Positions 1-6,658 of a stretch of DNA of 10,296 nucleotides are shown one piece after another. The stretch lies in the NCBI GenBank assembly GCA_937892085.1, contig CALAVD010000288.1, positions 1 through 10,296 on the forward strand, in the 5' to 3' direction. Origin of the DNA: an uncultured Prevotellaceae bacterium (lineage in GTDB: Bacteria; Bacteroidota; Bacteroidia; Bacteroidales; Muribaculaceae). Under the pieces are notes generated by a model that made no database searches, was not told the DNA's origin, and worked only from the letters and a program-made list of their open reading frames with translations. The translations under genes were made by a program, and so were the position numbers. Numbering within the stretch: the stretch's first letter is position 1; each line of letters begins with the position of its first letter.

Positions 1-357
1 TCAGATGATTTTGATCTTGACCACTGGAGGAATATTAACAATGATTTTAAAGAAAATACATTAGAAAGCTATTCTCCTTATTATGAATTAACTGAAAATA
101 AAATTCCCTTTATAAGAGAAGCGAAAGTGGAGATATCATATAAAGGTAAAAAAATCCAACACCACTATTTTGCTGATTTTATTTGTTATAATGACATTAT
201 TATTGAGGTTAAAGCTGTTAGTGAATTAACCAGCATTCACCGAGCCCAATTATTTAATTATTTAAAAGCTACTGGGCTAAGTGTGGGCTTATTGATAAAT
301 TTTGGAGAACGGTCCGTTAAGATTGAAAGAATCGTCAATTTTAAAAAATCTGTTTAA
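1..357 (+). CDS. GxxExxY / PDDEXK_3 family protein, 5' end outside window
   Basis: The reading frame is open from base 1 to a TAA at 355-357, giving 118 residues with no certain start; the gene begins upstream of the window. The C-terminal three quarters match the GxxExxY family, which belongs to the PD-(D/E)XK nuclease superfamily: YKGKKI, then ADF with Asp59, then a D/ExK-like IIIEVKAV with Glu69 and Lys71, then QLFNYLKATGLSVGLLINFG near the end (numbering from the first visible residue). The molecular role of this family is not established. The first 42 visible residues do not show the GxxExxY motif that names the family; the nearest stretch is NTLESYS. This may be a divergent N-terminus, a fusion or decay. 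Base composition is about 29% GC by hand count, far below the roughly 60% of the gene that follows, which suggests a separate origin. It does not look functionally linked to the downstream operon. Confidence 0.8.
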   Translation, partial: SDDFDLDHWRNINNDFKENTLESYSPYYELTENKIPFIREAKVEISYKGKKIQHHYFADFICYNDIIIEVKAVSELTSIHRAQLFNYLKATGLSVGLLINFGERSVKIERIVNFKKSV

Positions 358-373
358 TCTGTTTAATTTGTGG
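347..373. repeat. Three-unit 9-bp tandem repeat
   Basis: Two identical units aatctgttt lie at 347-355 and 356-364, and a degenerate third unit aatttgtgg at 365-373. The repeat overlaps the stop codon of the GxxExxY gene and ends 20 bp before the ATG of the muramidase gene. It may be slippage-generated, or part of the flank that travels with the upstream gene. Confidence 0.75.
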
Positions 374-393
374 TTCTAATAAATCATTACGTT

Positions 394-1647
394 ATGATAC
401 GACACATTTTATTTATAGCAATGGTGCTGGTGGCGGTGGCTGCCAGTGCGGTGGTAAAACCGGGTATTGAGGTGCTGCGCGATGGTGGCTTCAAGGAGCT
501 GCAGGGCAAGCGCGTGGGACTGGTCACTAACCCCAGTGGTATCGACAACAACCTGAAATCGACTGTCGATATCCTCAACGAGGCACCTGGCGTGAAACTC
601 GTTGCACTCTTCGGTCCAGAGCATGGCGTGCGTGGCAATGCCCACGCAGGAGATGCCGTGAGCGATGCCGTTGACCCCGCCACTGGGGTTAAGATGTACT
701 CGCTTTTTGGCAAGACCCATGAACCCACAGCCGAAATGTTGCGCGACATCGACGTGCTTATCTACGACATTCAAGACATAGGCTGCCGTAGCTACACTTT
801 CTATGCCACTATGGGAGTGTGCATGCAAGCCTGCGCAAAGCACAATAAGGAGTTTATGGTGCTTGACCGCCCCAACCCTTTGGGTGGCAACAAGGTGGAA
901 GGTAATCTCGTAGAGCCAGGCTACTTTTCCTTTGTGAGTAAATATGCCATTCCCTACCTCTATGGCTTGACTCCTGGTGAACTCGCCCGATATCTCAACG
1001 AGGAAGGCATCATAGCCACTGAGTCGAAGACCGGCAAGAAATGCCAGCTCACTGTTATCCCCATGGATGGTTGGACTCGCGACATGAAGTTCCGCGACAC
1101 TGGCATGCCCTGGGTGCTGCCCTCGCCACAGATTCCCGCCCCCGAGAACGCATTTTTCTATCCCGTTAGCGGCATTTTGGGTGAGCTTTACATCTTCAAC
1201 ACCGGCATTGGCTACACACTGCCTTTTGAGTGCTTTGCCGCCTCATGGATTGATGCCGAGGCTCTTGCCAAAAACATGAACGCTCTGAACCTGCCTGGTA
1301 TGCACTTCCGCCCCATCAACTACAAGCCGTTTTTCGCTCTGAGCGTGGCTGTTGACAAATCGTTGCAAGAGGTGCACGGCGTGCAGATTTATATCACCGA
1401 CATCGACAAGGCCAATCTCGTCCTCACACAGTTCTATTTCCTGCAAGTGATTCACGAGATGTACCCCAATCAAGAACTCTTTGAGCAAAACCCCAAGCGC
1501 TATGCGATGTTCGATAAGGTGTGCGGCACCAAGGAGATTCGCGAGCGATTCTGCAAACGCTACAAAGTGGAAGACATCATCGACTACTTCAACAAAGACA
1601 CCGAGTCATTTAAAGCAAAATCCTCAAAATATTATCTATATCATTAA
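394..1647 (+). CDS. namZ: Secreted exo-beta-N-acetylmuramidase (DUF1343)
   Basis: This 417-residue protein belongs to the DUF1343 family, whose characterised members (NamZ) release terminal MurNAc from non-reducing ends of peptidoglycan glycan chains. Visible family blocks are GLVTNPSG (42-49), FGPEHGVRG (73-81), YDIQDIGCRSYTF (124-136), LDRPNPLGG (157-165) and EGN (169-171). The Glu76-His77 pair in the PEHG block is a likely active-site element. Residues 1-19 look like a signal peptide: Arg3-His4, a hydrophobic stretch, and an ASA cleavage site before VVKPG. No lipobox is present, so it should be periplasmic or exported rather than a lipoprotein. The ATG at 394 was chosen because it puts the signal peptide at the very N-terminus; a GTG at 370 in frame would lie inside the repeat. 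It is the first gene of the set, 48 bp before the dehydrogenase, and would supply MurNAc to the importer and kinase downstream. Confidence 0.93.
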   Translation: MIRHILFIAMVLVAVAASAVVKPGIEVLRDGGFKELQGKRVGLVTNPSGIDNNLKSTVDILNEAPGVKLVALFGPEHGVRGNAHAGDAVSDAVDPATGVKMYSLFGKTHEPTAEMLRDIDVLIYDIQDIGCRSYTFYATMGVCMQACAKHNKEFMVLDRPNPLGGNKVEGNLVEPGYFSFVSKYAIPYLYGLTPGELARYLNEEGIIATESKTGKKCQLTVIPMDGWTRDMKFRDTGMPWVLPSPQIPAPENAFFYPVSGILGELYIFNTGIGYTLPFECFAASWIDAEALAKNMNALNLPGMHFRPINYKPFFALSVAVDKSLQEVHGVQIYITDIDKANLVLTQFYFLQVIHEMYPNQELFEQNPKRYAMFDKVCGTKEIRERFCKRYKVEDIIDYFNKDTESFKAKSSKYYLYH

Positions 1648-1664
1648 TCTCGAAAATCTATATC

Positions 1665-1696
1665 TTCTAGTAAATATAGAATTTCTAGTAAAAATA
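1665..1696. repeat. 14-bp direct repeat before the dehydrogenase start
   Basis: ttctagtaaatata at 1665-1678 recurs as ttctagtaaaaata at 1683-1696, with one mismatch in 14 and an 18-bp period. The second copy runs into the ATG at 1696. It fills most of the 48-bp gap after the muramidase gene. Confidence 0.7.
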
Positions 1697-4485
1697 TGGA
1701 CGACAGCCACAACACATATCTCAAGCGCATCAGGGAGTTCATACCTAAGGACCGCATCTACACCGACGACTTGCACTGCCTGGCATGGGGCACCGATGCC
1801 GGTTTCTACCGCAACATTCCGCAAGTGGTGGTGCGCTCCAAGAATGAGCAGGAAGTGTCGCAACTGCTCGCTATCGCCAGCGAGATGCGACTGCACGTCA
1901 CCTTCCGCGCGGCAGGAACCAGCCTGAGCGGACAGACCAACACCGACTCCATCCTCATTGTCGCCGGCAAGCACTGGGAGAACTATGAGGTGGCGCCCGA
2001 TGCCAGCTACATCAAGCTGCAACCAGGGCTGGTGGGAAGTGAGGTCGATAAAATTCTCGCTCGTCACAACCGTGCTTTCACCCCCGACCCCGCAAGCAAG
2101 AACTCGGCAATGGTGGGAGGTATTGTCATCAACAATGCCAGCGGCATGAGCTGCGGCACACACGCCAACAGCGACCGCGTGATGCAGTCAATGCGCATTG
2201 TACTTGCCGACGGCACTGTGCTCGACACTGGCGACAAAGCGAGCCGTGATGCCTTCACTTTGTCACATCCGCAATTCATCAAGCGCATTGAGGAGATTCG
2301 CGACCGGGTGATAAGCGACGACGAGCTCACCAGCCGCATTCGTCGCAAATATTCCATCAAGAACGTAACTGGCCTCAACATATCGCCTTTTGTGCTTTAT
2401 TCCGATCCCTTCGACATCATCACACACCTCATCGTGGGTAGCGAGGGCACGCTCGCCTTTGCCAGCGAGTTCACGATGAAGACGGGGCACCTCTACCCCT
2501 GCCGAGCCAGCGCAATGCTCTATTTCCAAGAGATGCGCGAGGCGTGCGAGGCAGTGGTGGCAATGAAGAAAGGTCCCGTGCACTGTGCCGAGATTCTCGA
2601 CAAGAAATCGCTTGCCAGCGTTGACGACAACACCGGCGAGAACCTTACTGCGGTTCTCATACAGACCTTTGCCGACACCAACGACGAGCTGCAAAGCAAC
2701 ATCAATGCGATAATGGCGATTCTTGAGCCTTTCCACCTCTACGTGCCAGCCAATTTCACCGACGACCCCAAAGTTTACAGCAAGTACTGGGCTATACGCT
2801 CGGGCATCTTCCCCAGCGTGGGAGGCACACGTCCCCTCGGGACCACAGTACTCATCGAGGACGTGGCGTTTCACATCGAGGACTTGCCCGATGCTACCGT
2901 TGACCTGGCGCAGATGCTCATCAACCACGGCTACGACGACAGCTGCATCTACGGCCACGCTCTTGAAGGCAACTACCACTTCATCATCTCACAATCGTTC
3001 GACACCCAAGAAGAAATCAAGCGATATGAAGACTTGATGCGGGCTGTGGTAGAACTGGTAATCGACAAATACGACGGCTCGCTCAAGGCTGAGCACGGCA
3101 CTGGCCGCAACATGGCACCGTTCGTTAAGAAAGAATGGGGAGAGAAAGCCTATCAAGTCATGCTCGATGTGAAGCACCTCTTCGACCCGCAAGGCATCCT
3201 CAACCCTGGTGTAATCTTCAACGACGACCCTGAGTGCTTCATCAAGAACCTCAAACCCATGCCCTTGACTAACGATAACGTGAACAAGTGCATCGAGTGC
3301 GGGTTCTGCGAGGTGAACTGCGTGAGCAGCGGACTCACCCTCTCATCGCGGCAGCGCATCATCGTGCAGCGCGAGATTTCTCGACTTAAAGCCTCTGGCG
3401 ATGACCCCAATCGGTTGAAACGCCTTCAAAAACAATATAAATACTACGGCGAAGCTACCTGCGCCGCCGACGGACTATGCTCCACATCATGCCCTATGGG
3501 CATCAATGTGGGCGAGTTAACCCACGACCTACGCGCCGAGCATCACCGCCAGGGCACTATGGCTCACGGCATTGGCAGCTACGTATCGCGTCACTTTGCC
3601 ATGACCAAAGGGAGCATCAAGTCGCTGCTCTACGTCGCCACTGCCGCTCACTCGGTGCTTGGCGACGGCGGTGTGAGAACGGTGGGAAAGGCGATGCACG
3701 CCATGGGAGTGCCGCTATGGACTCCCGCCACACCCAAGCCACACAAGATGAAGGCATTGAACCAACCTGCCAGCAACAAGAAGGTCGTATATTTTCCAAG
3801 CTGTCTCAACCAAGCTCTTGGCAAGGACAAGCACGGAGCAACAATCGACCTCGTGGATAAAGTGGTTTCTTTCCTTAACAAGGCAGGATGGGAAGTCATC
3901 TATCCCGAGAATATGAACAACCTGTGCTGCGGCATGATATGGAACAGTAAGGGCATGCCCGACATAGCACAGCAGAAGACCGTCGAGCTGGAAGCAGCGT
4001 TGCTCAAAGCGAGCGACAACGGCAAATATCCTGTGATATGCGACCAGAGTCCGTGTCTGCATCATGCCCGAGAGCACATGAAGCAAGTGAAACCTCTCGA
4101 GCTCATGGAGTTCATACACGACTATGTGGCGAAAGACCTCGAGTTCACGCCCACCGACGAACCCATTGCCATCCACCTTACATGCTCCACACGGCTGATG
4201 AAGATTGACAACAAAATCCTCAGTCTCGCCGAGCGATGCTCAACAAGTGTGCTGATCCCCGAAGGGGTGGGCTGCTGCGGCTTTGCCGGAGACAAAGGTT
4301 TCACCCATCCCGAACTCAATACCTACGCCTTGCGCAAGTTGCGACCACAAATCGAGGCGGCAGGCATCCGCCGCGGTTTCAGCAACAGCCGCACCTGCGA
4401 GATAGGCCTCACCACCCACAGCGGCATACCCTACCAGTCGCTCATCTACCTAATTGACGAAGTAACAAGCAAGCCGGCGAGCTAA
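1696..4485 (+). CDS. Fused FAD/Fe-S D-2-hydroxyacid dehydrogenase, probably D-lactate
   Basis: This 929-residue protein fuses a GlcD-like FAD-binding oxidase to a GlcF-like iron-sulfur half, the architecture of YdiJ-type D-2-hydroxyacid dehydrogenases. The FAD-binding PCMH domain shows RAAGTSLSGQ (71-80), NSAMVGGIVINNASG (136-150) and VGSEGTL (247-253). The FAD-oxidase C-terminal domain shows YGHALEGNYH (419-428) and EHGTGR (466-471). Cluster-binding cysteines follow: C532-x2-C535-x2-C538-x3-C542, then C589-x5-C595-x3-C599-Pro, the second spacing being usual for YdiJ-like proteins. Two cysteine-rich CCG domains end the protein (C703 with C744-C745-G; C830 with C860-C861-G). There is no signal peptide, so it acts in the cytoplasm or on the inner face of the membrane, passing electrons to an acceptor not encoded here. 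The family oxidises D-lactate, D-2-hydroxyglutarate or glycolate. D-lactate is favoured because MurQ, three genes downstream, produces it. That substrate is inferred. Confidence 0.9.
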   Translation: MDDSHNTYLKRIREFIPKDRIYTDDLHCLAWGTDAGFYRNIPQVVVRSKNEQEVSQLLAIASEMRLHVTFRAAGTSLSGQTNTDSILIVAGKHWENYEVAPDASYIKLQPGLVGSEVDKILARHNRAFTPDPASKNSAMVGGIVINNASGMSCGTHANSDRVMQSMRIVLADGTVLDTGDKASRDAFTLSHPQFIKRIEEIRDRVISDDELTSRIRRKYSIKNVTGLNISPFVLYSDPFDIITHLIVGSEGTLAFASEFTMKTGHLYPCRASAMLYFQEMREACEAVVAMKKGPVHCAEILDKKSLASVDDNTGENLTAVLIQTFADTNDELQSNINAIMAILEPFHLYVPANFTDDPKVYSKYWAIRSGIFPSVGGTRPLGTTVLIEDVAFHIEDLPDATVDLAQMLINHGYDDSCIYGHALEGNYHFIISQSFDTQEEIKRYEDLMRAVVELVIDKYDGSLKAEHGTGRNMAPFVKKEWGEKAYQVMLDVKHLFDPQGILNPGVIFNDDPECFIKNLKPMPLTNDNVNKCIECGFCEVNCVSSGLTLSSRQRIIVQREISRLKASGDDPNRLKRLQKQYKYYGEATCAADGLCSTSCPMGINVGELTHDLRAEHHRQGTMAHGIGSYVSRHFAMTKGSIKSLLYVATAAHSVLGDGGVRTVGKAMHAMGVPLWTPATPKPHKMKALNQPASNKKVVYFPSCLNQALGKDKHGATIDLVDKVVSFLNKAGWEVIYPENMNNLCCGMIWNSKGMPDIAQQKTVELEAALLKASDNGKYPVICDQSPCLHHAREHMKQVKPLELMEFIHDYVAKDLEFTPTDEPIAIHLTCSTRLMKIDNKILSLAERCSTSVLIPEGVGCCGFAGDKGFTHPELNTYALRKLRPQIEAAGIRRGFSNSRTCEIGLTTHSGIPYQSLIYLIDEVTSKPAS

Positions 4486-4490
4486 CAAGC
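4463..4490. repeat. Octamer direct repeat at dehydrogenase stop
   Basis: taacaagc occurs at 4463-4470 and again at 4483-4490, 20 bp apart. The second copy supplies the TAA stop of the dehydrogenase. Short, and possibly coincidental. Confidence 0.45.
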
Positions 4491-4543
4491 TGACGAGACA
4501 ATTGTATATAGATTTCGTCGCGGCAAGTCTCACCACCGACTTC

Positions 4544-4567
4544 GATAAACGATAAACGAATAACGAA
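4544..4567. repeat. Short gataaac/gaataac tandem repeats before murT
   Basis: Two gataaac units are followed by gaataac-type units (4544-4567), ending one base before the murT ATG. Similar low-complexity repeats are common between genes in Bacteroidales. No Shine-Dalgarno sequence is visible; the AT-rich leader may serve ribosome loading. Confidence 0.55.
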
Positions 4568-4568
4568 T

Positions 4569-5726
4569 ATGGCTAAAGAAAACAAACGACTCCTCTCCCT
4601 CGACATCTTGCGAGGCATTACAATAGCTGGCATGCTGCTGGTCAACAATCCAGGCACATGGAGCCACATCTATGCGCCTCTCGACCACGCCGAGTGGATA
4701 GGACTCACACCCACCGACCTCGTGTTCCCATTCTTCATGTTTGTGATGGGAGTGTCAATGTACTTCTCTCTGAGCAAATTCAAATTTGAGTTCAGCGGGA
4801 AAGTATTCCTCAAAATCATTAAGCGAACTGTCATCCTCTTCCTAATAGGCTGGATGGTGCAATGGTTCGGCATGTGGCTGCGTGGACTTTACGACCCAGA
4901 GTCGCACTTTTTCACAAAGATGTTTGGAAACTTGCGCATCCTCGGTGTGTTCCAGCGACTGGCGCTCGTGTATTTCTTTGGATCTATGATAGCCATTCTG
5001 TTAAAGACCAAGTTCATTCCCTGGATAATAGGAATTATCCTCGTTGTCTATGCCTTCATTTTAGGGCTGGGCAACGGCTATGAATTCTCGCTCGACAACA
5101 TCCTCTGGAGAGTAGATCTCGCTGTGCTGGGTGAGGACCACATGTATCACGAGGAAGCTTACGGCATAAAACTCGCACTTGATCCAGAGGGCATCCTCAG
5201 CACCCTCTCATGCATCGCTCATGTGCTAATAGGCTTCATGATTGGCAAGTGCATCAGCACAGTGAAGAACAACCGCGAGCGCATCGTCGAGATAGCAGTG
5301 TGGGGGTCTCTCATGCTACTGGTGGGATGGCTGCTGCAATATGGCATTCCATGCAGCAAGAAGGCATGGACATCGAGCTACGTGCTCATCACCTGCGGCA
5401 TGGCATCGTGCATCCTTGCGATGCTCATCTATGCCATCGACATAAAGGGTCACGACCGCTGGTGCCGCTTCTTCCAAGCATTTGGCATAAACCCACTGTT
5501 CTGCTACTTGGTGGGCACAATTCTCTCGATCGTGTTTGGCGCTGTGCGCTTCGGCACTAACGCCGCTGGCGACCCTGTCACCATTCATTCTCTCATCTAC
5601 GACGGCTGGAGTGCCATCACTCCCACGCCCGAGATGGCATCGTGTCTCTACGCCATCACCTTCGTGCTTATCACTTGGTGCTTCGGCTATATTCTCTACA
5701 AGAAAAAAATATACATAAAAATATAA
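4569..5726 (+). CDS. murT: MurT-like MurNAc importer, DUF5009/HGSNAT-type membrane protein
   Basis: A 385-residue inner-membrane protein with about ten hydrophobic spans, roughly at 13-29, 50-68, 84-104, 125-145, 150-168, 212-232, 243-262, 272-292, 305-325 and 358-378. Family marks are SLDILRGITIAGMLLVNNPG (10-29), HAEW (40-43), TPTDLVFPFFMF (47-58), LRILGVFQRLALVYF (122-136), LDPEGILSTL and INPLFCYL. This is the DUF5009 group, related to heparan-alpha-glucosaminide N-acetyltransferase. In Tannerella forsythia a member encoded next to murK and murQ, named MurT, was reported to import MurNAc. The same order here, with only 14 bp before the kinase, supports that role. His40 lies where the catalytic His of the human acetyltransferase is expected, so acyl transfer cannot be excluded. 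Automatic annotation will often call it an acyltransferase. Confidence 0.85.
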   Translation: MAKENKRLLSLDILRGITIAGMLLVNNPGTWSHIYAPLDHAEWIGLTPTDLVFPFFMFVMGVSMYFSLSKFKFEFSGKVFLKIIKRTVILFLIGWMVQWFGMWLRGLYDPESHFFTKMFGNLRILGVFQRLALVYFFGSMIAILLKTKFIPWIIGIILVVYAFILGLGNGYEFSLDNILWRVDLAVLGEDHMYHEEAYGIKLALDPEGILSTLSCIAHVLIGFMIGKCISTVKNNRERIVEIAVWGSLMLLVGWLLQYGIPCSKKAWTSSYVLITCGMASCILAMLIYAIDIKGHDRWCRFFQAFGINPLFCYLVGTILSIVFGAVRFGTNAAGDPVTIHSLIYDGWSAITPTPEMASCLYAITFVLITWCFGYILYKKKIYIKI

Positions 5727-5740
5727 AAAATTCTACTATT

Positions 5741-6583
5741 ATGATTTTAATTGCTGACTGCGGCTCCACCAAGATTGATTGGTGTCTGCTTAACGGAAAG
5801 AAAAAAGTTGCTCAAATCTTCACCACTGGCATGAACGCACTGCTCATGACCGAAGAAGAAATGGCTGAGTGTATCATGAACGAACTCATGCCCAGTCTAA
5901 GGGGATATGAAGTTACTGAGATTTATTACTATGGTGCCGGCATCATCAGCGACGAGATTAAGAACCAGGTTGTTAATGCTCTCAAGCGCAATATGCCTCA
6001 CGTCAACAAGATTGAGGTAGATACCGACTTGCTCGCCGCCGCACGGGCTCTGTGCCAGCATGAGCCAGGCATCGCATGCATTCTCGGAACTGGCAGCAAC
6101 AGCTGCTACTACGACGGTGAGAAGGTGGTAGATAACGTGTCGCCACTGGGCTACATCCTCGGCGACGAGGGCAGTGGCGCTGTGCTGGGCAAGCTCCTCG
6201 TGGGCGATGTGCTCAAGAAGCAACTTCCAGAGCACTTGTGCGAGAAGTTTCTCAAGGAATACAACCTCGACCGCACCACCATCATCGCCCGTGTGTATCG
6301 CAAACCCGCCGCCAACCGATTCCTGGCGCAGTTTGCTCCTTTCCTTGAGCACAACATCCACGAGCCAGCTATCAAAGCCATCGTGATGCGCTCTTTCACC
6401 GATTTCTTTGTGCGCAATGTTGCCAACTATCCTAACTACAAAGAGCTGCCATGCAACTTTGTGGGCTCCATTGCGTTGTTGCAAAAAGATGTACTCATTG
6501 AGGCTGCTAACCGTCTCGGCATCACCATTGGCAACATCATCCAAGCCCCAATGGAAGGACTCATCAAGTATCACTCTAATTAA
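5741..6583 (+). CDS. murK: MurNAc kinase, BadF/BadG/BcrA ATPase fold
   Basis: A 280-residue cytoplasmic sugar kinase of the ASKHA superfamily. The phosphate-1 loop DCGSTKIDW is at 6-14, TDLLAAARAL begins at 95, the phosphate-2 loop ILGTGSNS spans 114-121, and GYILGDEGSG is at 137-146. The BadF/BadG-like group includes N-acetylglucosamine kinases and the MurNAc kinase MurK of T. forsythia, which phosphorylates O6 of MurNAc. The position between murT and murQ makes MurNAc the expected substrate, since MurQ needs MurNAc-6-phosphate; GlcNAc may be used as well. The ATG at 5741 was chosen because the phosphate-1 loop then begins at residue 6, as is usual. An in-frame ATG at 5642 would overlap murT by 85 bases and add 33 residues unlike the family. 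The TAA stop at 6581-6583 lies inside a tandem duplication. Confidence 0.9.
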   Translation: MILIADCGSTKIDWCLLNGKKKVAQIFTTGMNALLMTEEEMAECIMNELMPSLRGYEVTEIYYYGAGIISDEIKNQVVNALKRNMPHVNKIEVDTDLLAAARALCQHEPGIACILGTGSNSCYYDGEKVVDNVSPLGYILGDEGSGAVLGKLLVGDVLKKQLPEHLCEKFLKEYNLDRTTIIARVYRKPAANRFLAQFAPFLEHNIHEPAIKAIVMRSFTDFFVRNVANYPNYKELPCNFVGSIALLQKDVLIEAANRLGITIGNIIQAPMEGLIKYHSN

Positions 6584-6624
6584 TGCACAATGCTGAATGC
6601 ATAATGCACAATGCTGAATGCATA
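6581..6624. repeat. Perfect 21-bp tandem duplication over the murK stop
   Basis: Bases 6582-6602 and 6603-6623 are identical, and the match extends one base at each end (6581-6624). The unit itself is built of aatgca- and aatgct-like pieces. The first copy contains the last two bases of the murK stop codon. It makes up over half of the 73-bp gap between murK and murQ. Confidence 0.9.
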
Positions 6625-6634
6625 GAAAAAACTT

Positions 6635-6658
6635 ATAACTTAACACTTAACAAGTTAT
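6635..6658 (+). promoter_or_regulatory. Possible hairpin covering the murQ start codon
   Basis: ataactt at 6635-6641 is the exact reverse complement of aagttat at 6652-6658, with a 10-base loop. The last two bases of the right arm are the A and U of the murQ AUG, and weak G-U pairs could extend it over the G. The stem is AT-rich and therefore weak. A regulatory role is inference only. Confidence 0.35.

Noticed and set aside
364..370. TAATTTG as a -7 promoter element for the salvage operon
   Set aside because: It is one base short of TAnnTTTG and no TTTG lies about 20 bases upstream. The operon promoter may be inside or before the upstream gene; I could not locate it.
370..393. An in-frame GTG at 370 as start of the muramidase gene
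   Set aside because: It lies in the 9-bp repeat and would add eight residues before a normal signal peptide; the ATG at 394 places the signal peptide at the N-terminus.
2263..2979. A 238-codon open frame on the minus strand within the dehydrogenase gene
   Set aside because: It lies wholly opposite a gene with clear domain motifs and shows no recognisable domain; long antisense frames are expected in GC-rich coding DNA.
4509..4516. TAGATTTC as a promoter for murT
   Set aside because: It differs at the last base of TAnnTTTG and lacks a -33 TTTG at the right distance.
5642..5740. An in-frame ATG at 5642 as start of murK
   Set aside because: It would overlap murT by 85 bases and add residues unlike any sugar kinase; with the ATG at 5741 the phosphate-1 loop starts at residue 6.
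6581..6624. The tandem duplication as the start of a CRISPR array
   Set aside because: The copies are directly adjacent with no spacers, and no cas gene is near.
5897..6646. A 249-codon minus-strand frame opposite murK
   Set aside because: It shadows the kinase gene and begins in the low-complexity tandem repeat; no family resemblance seen.
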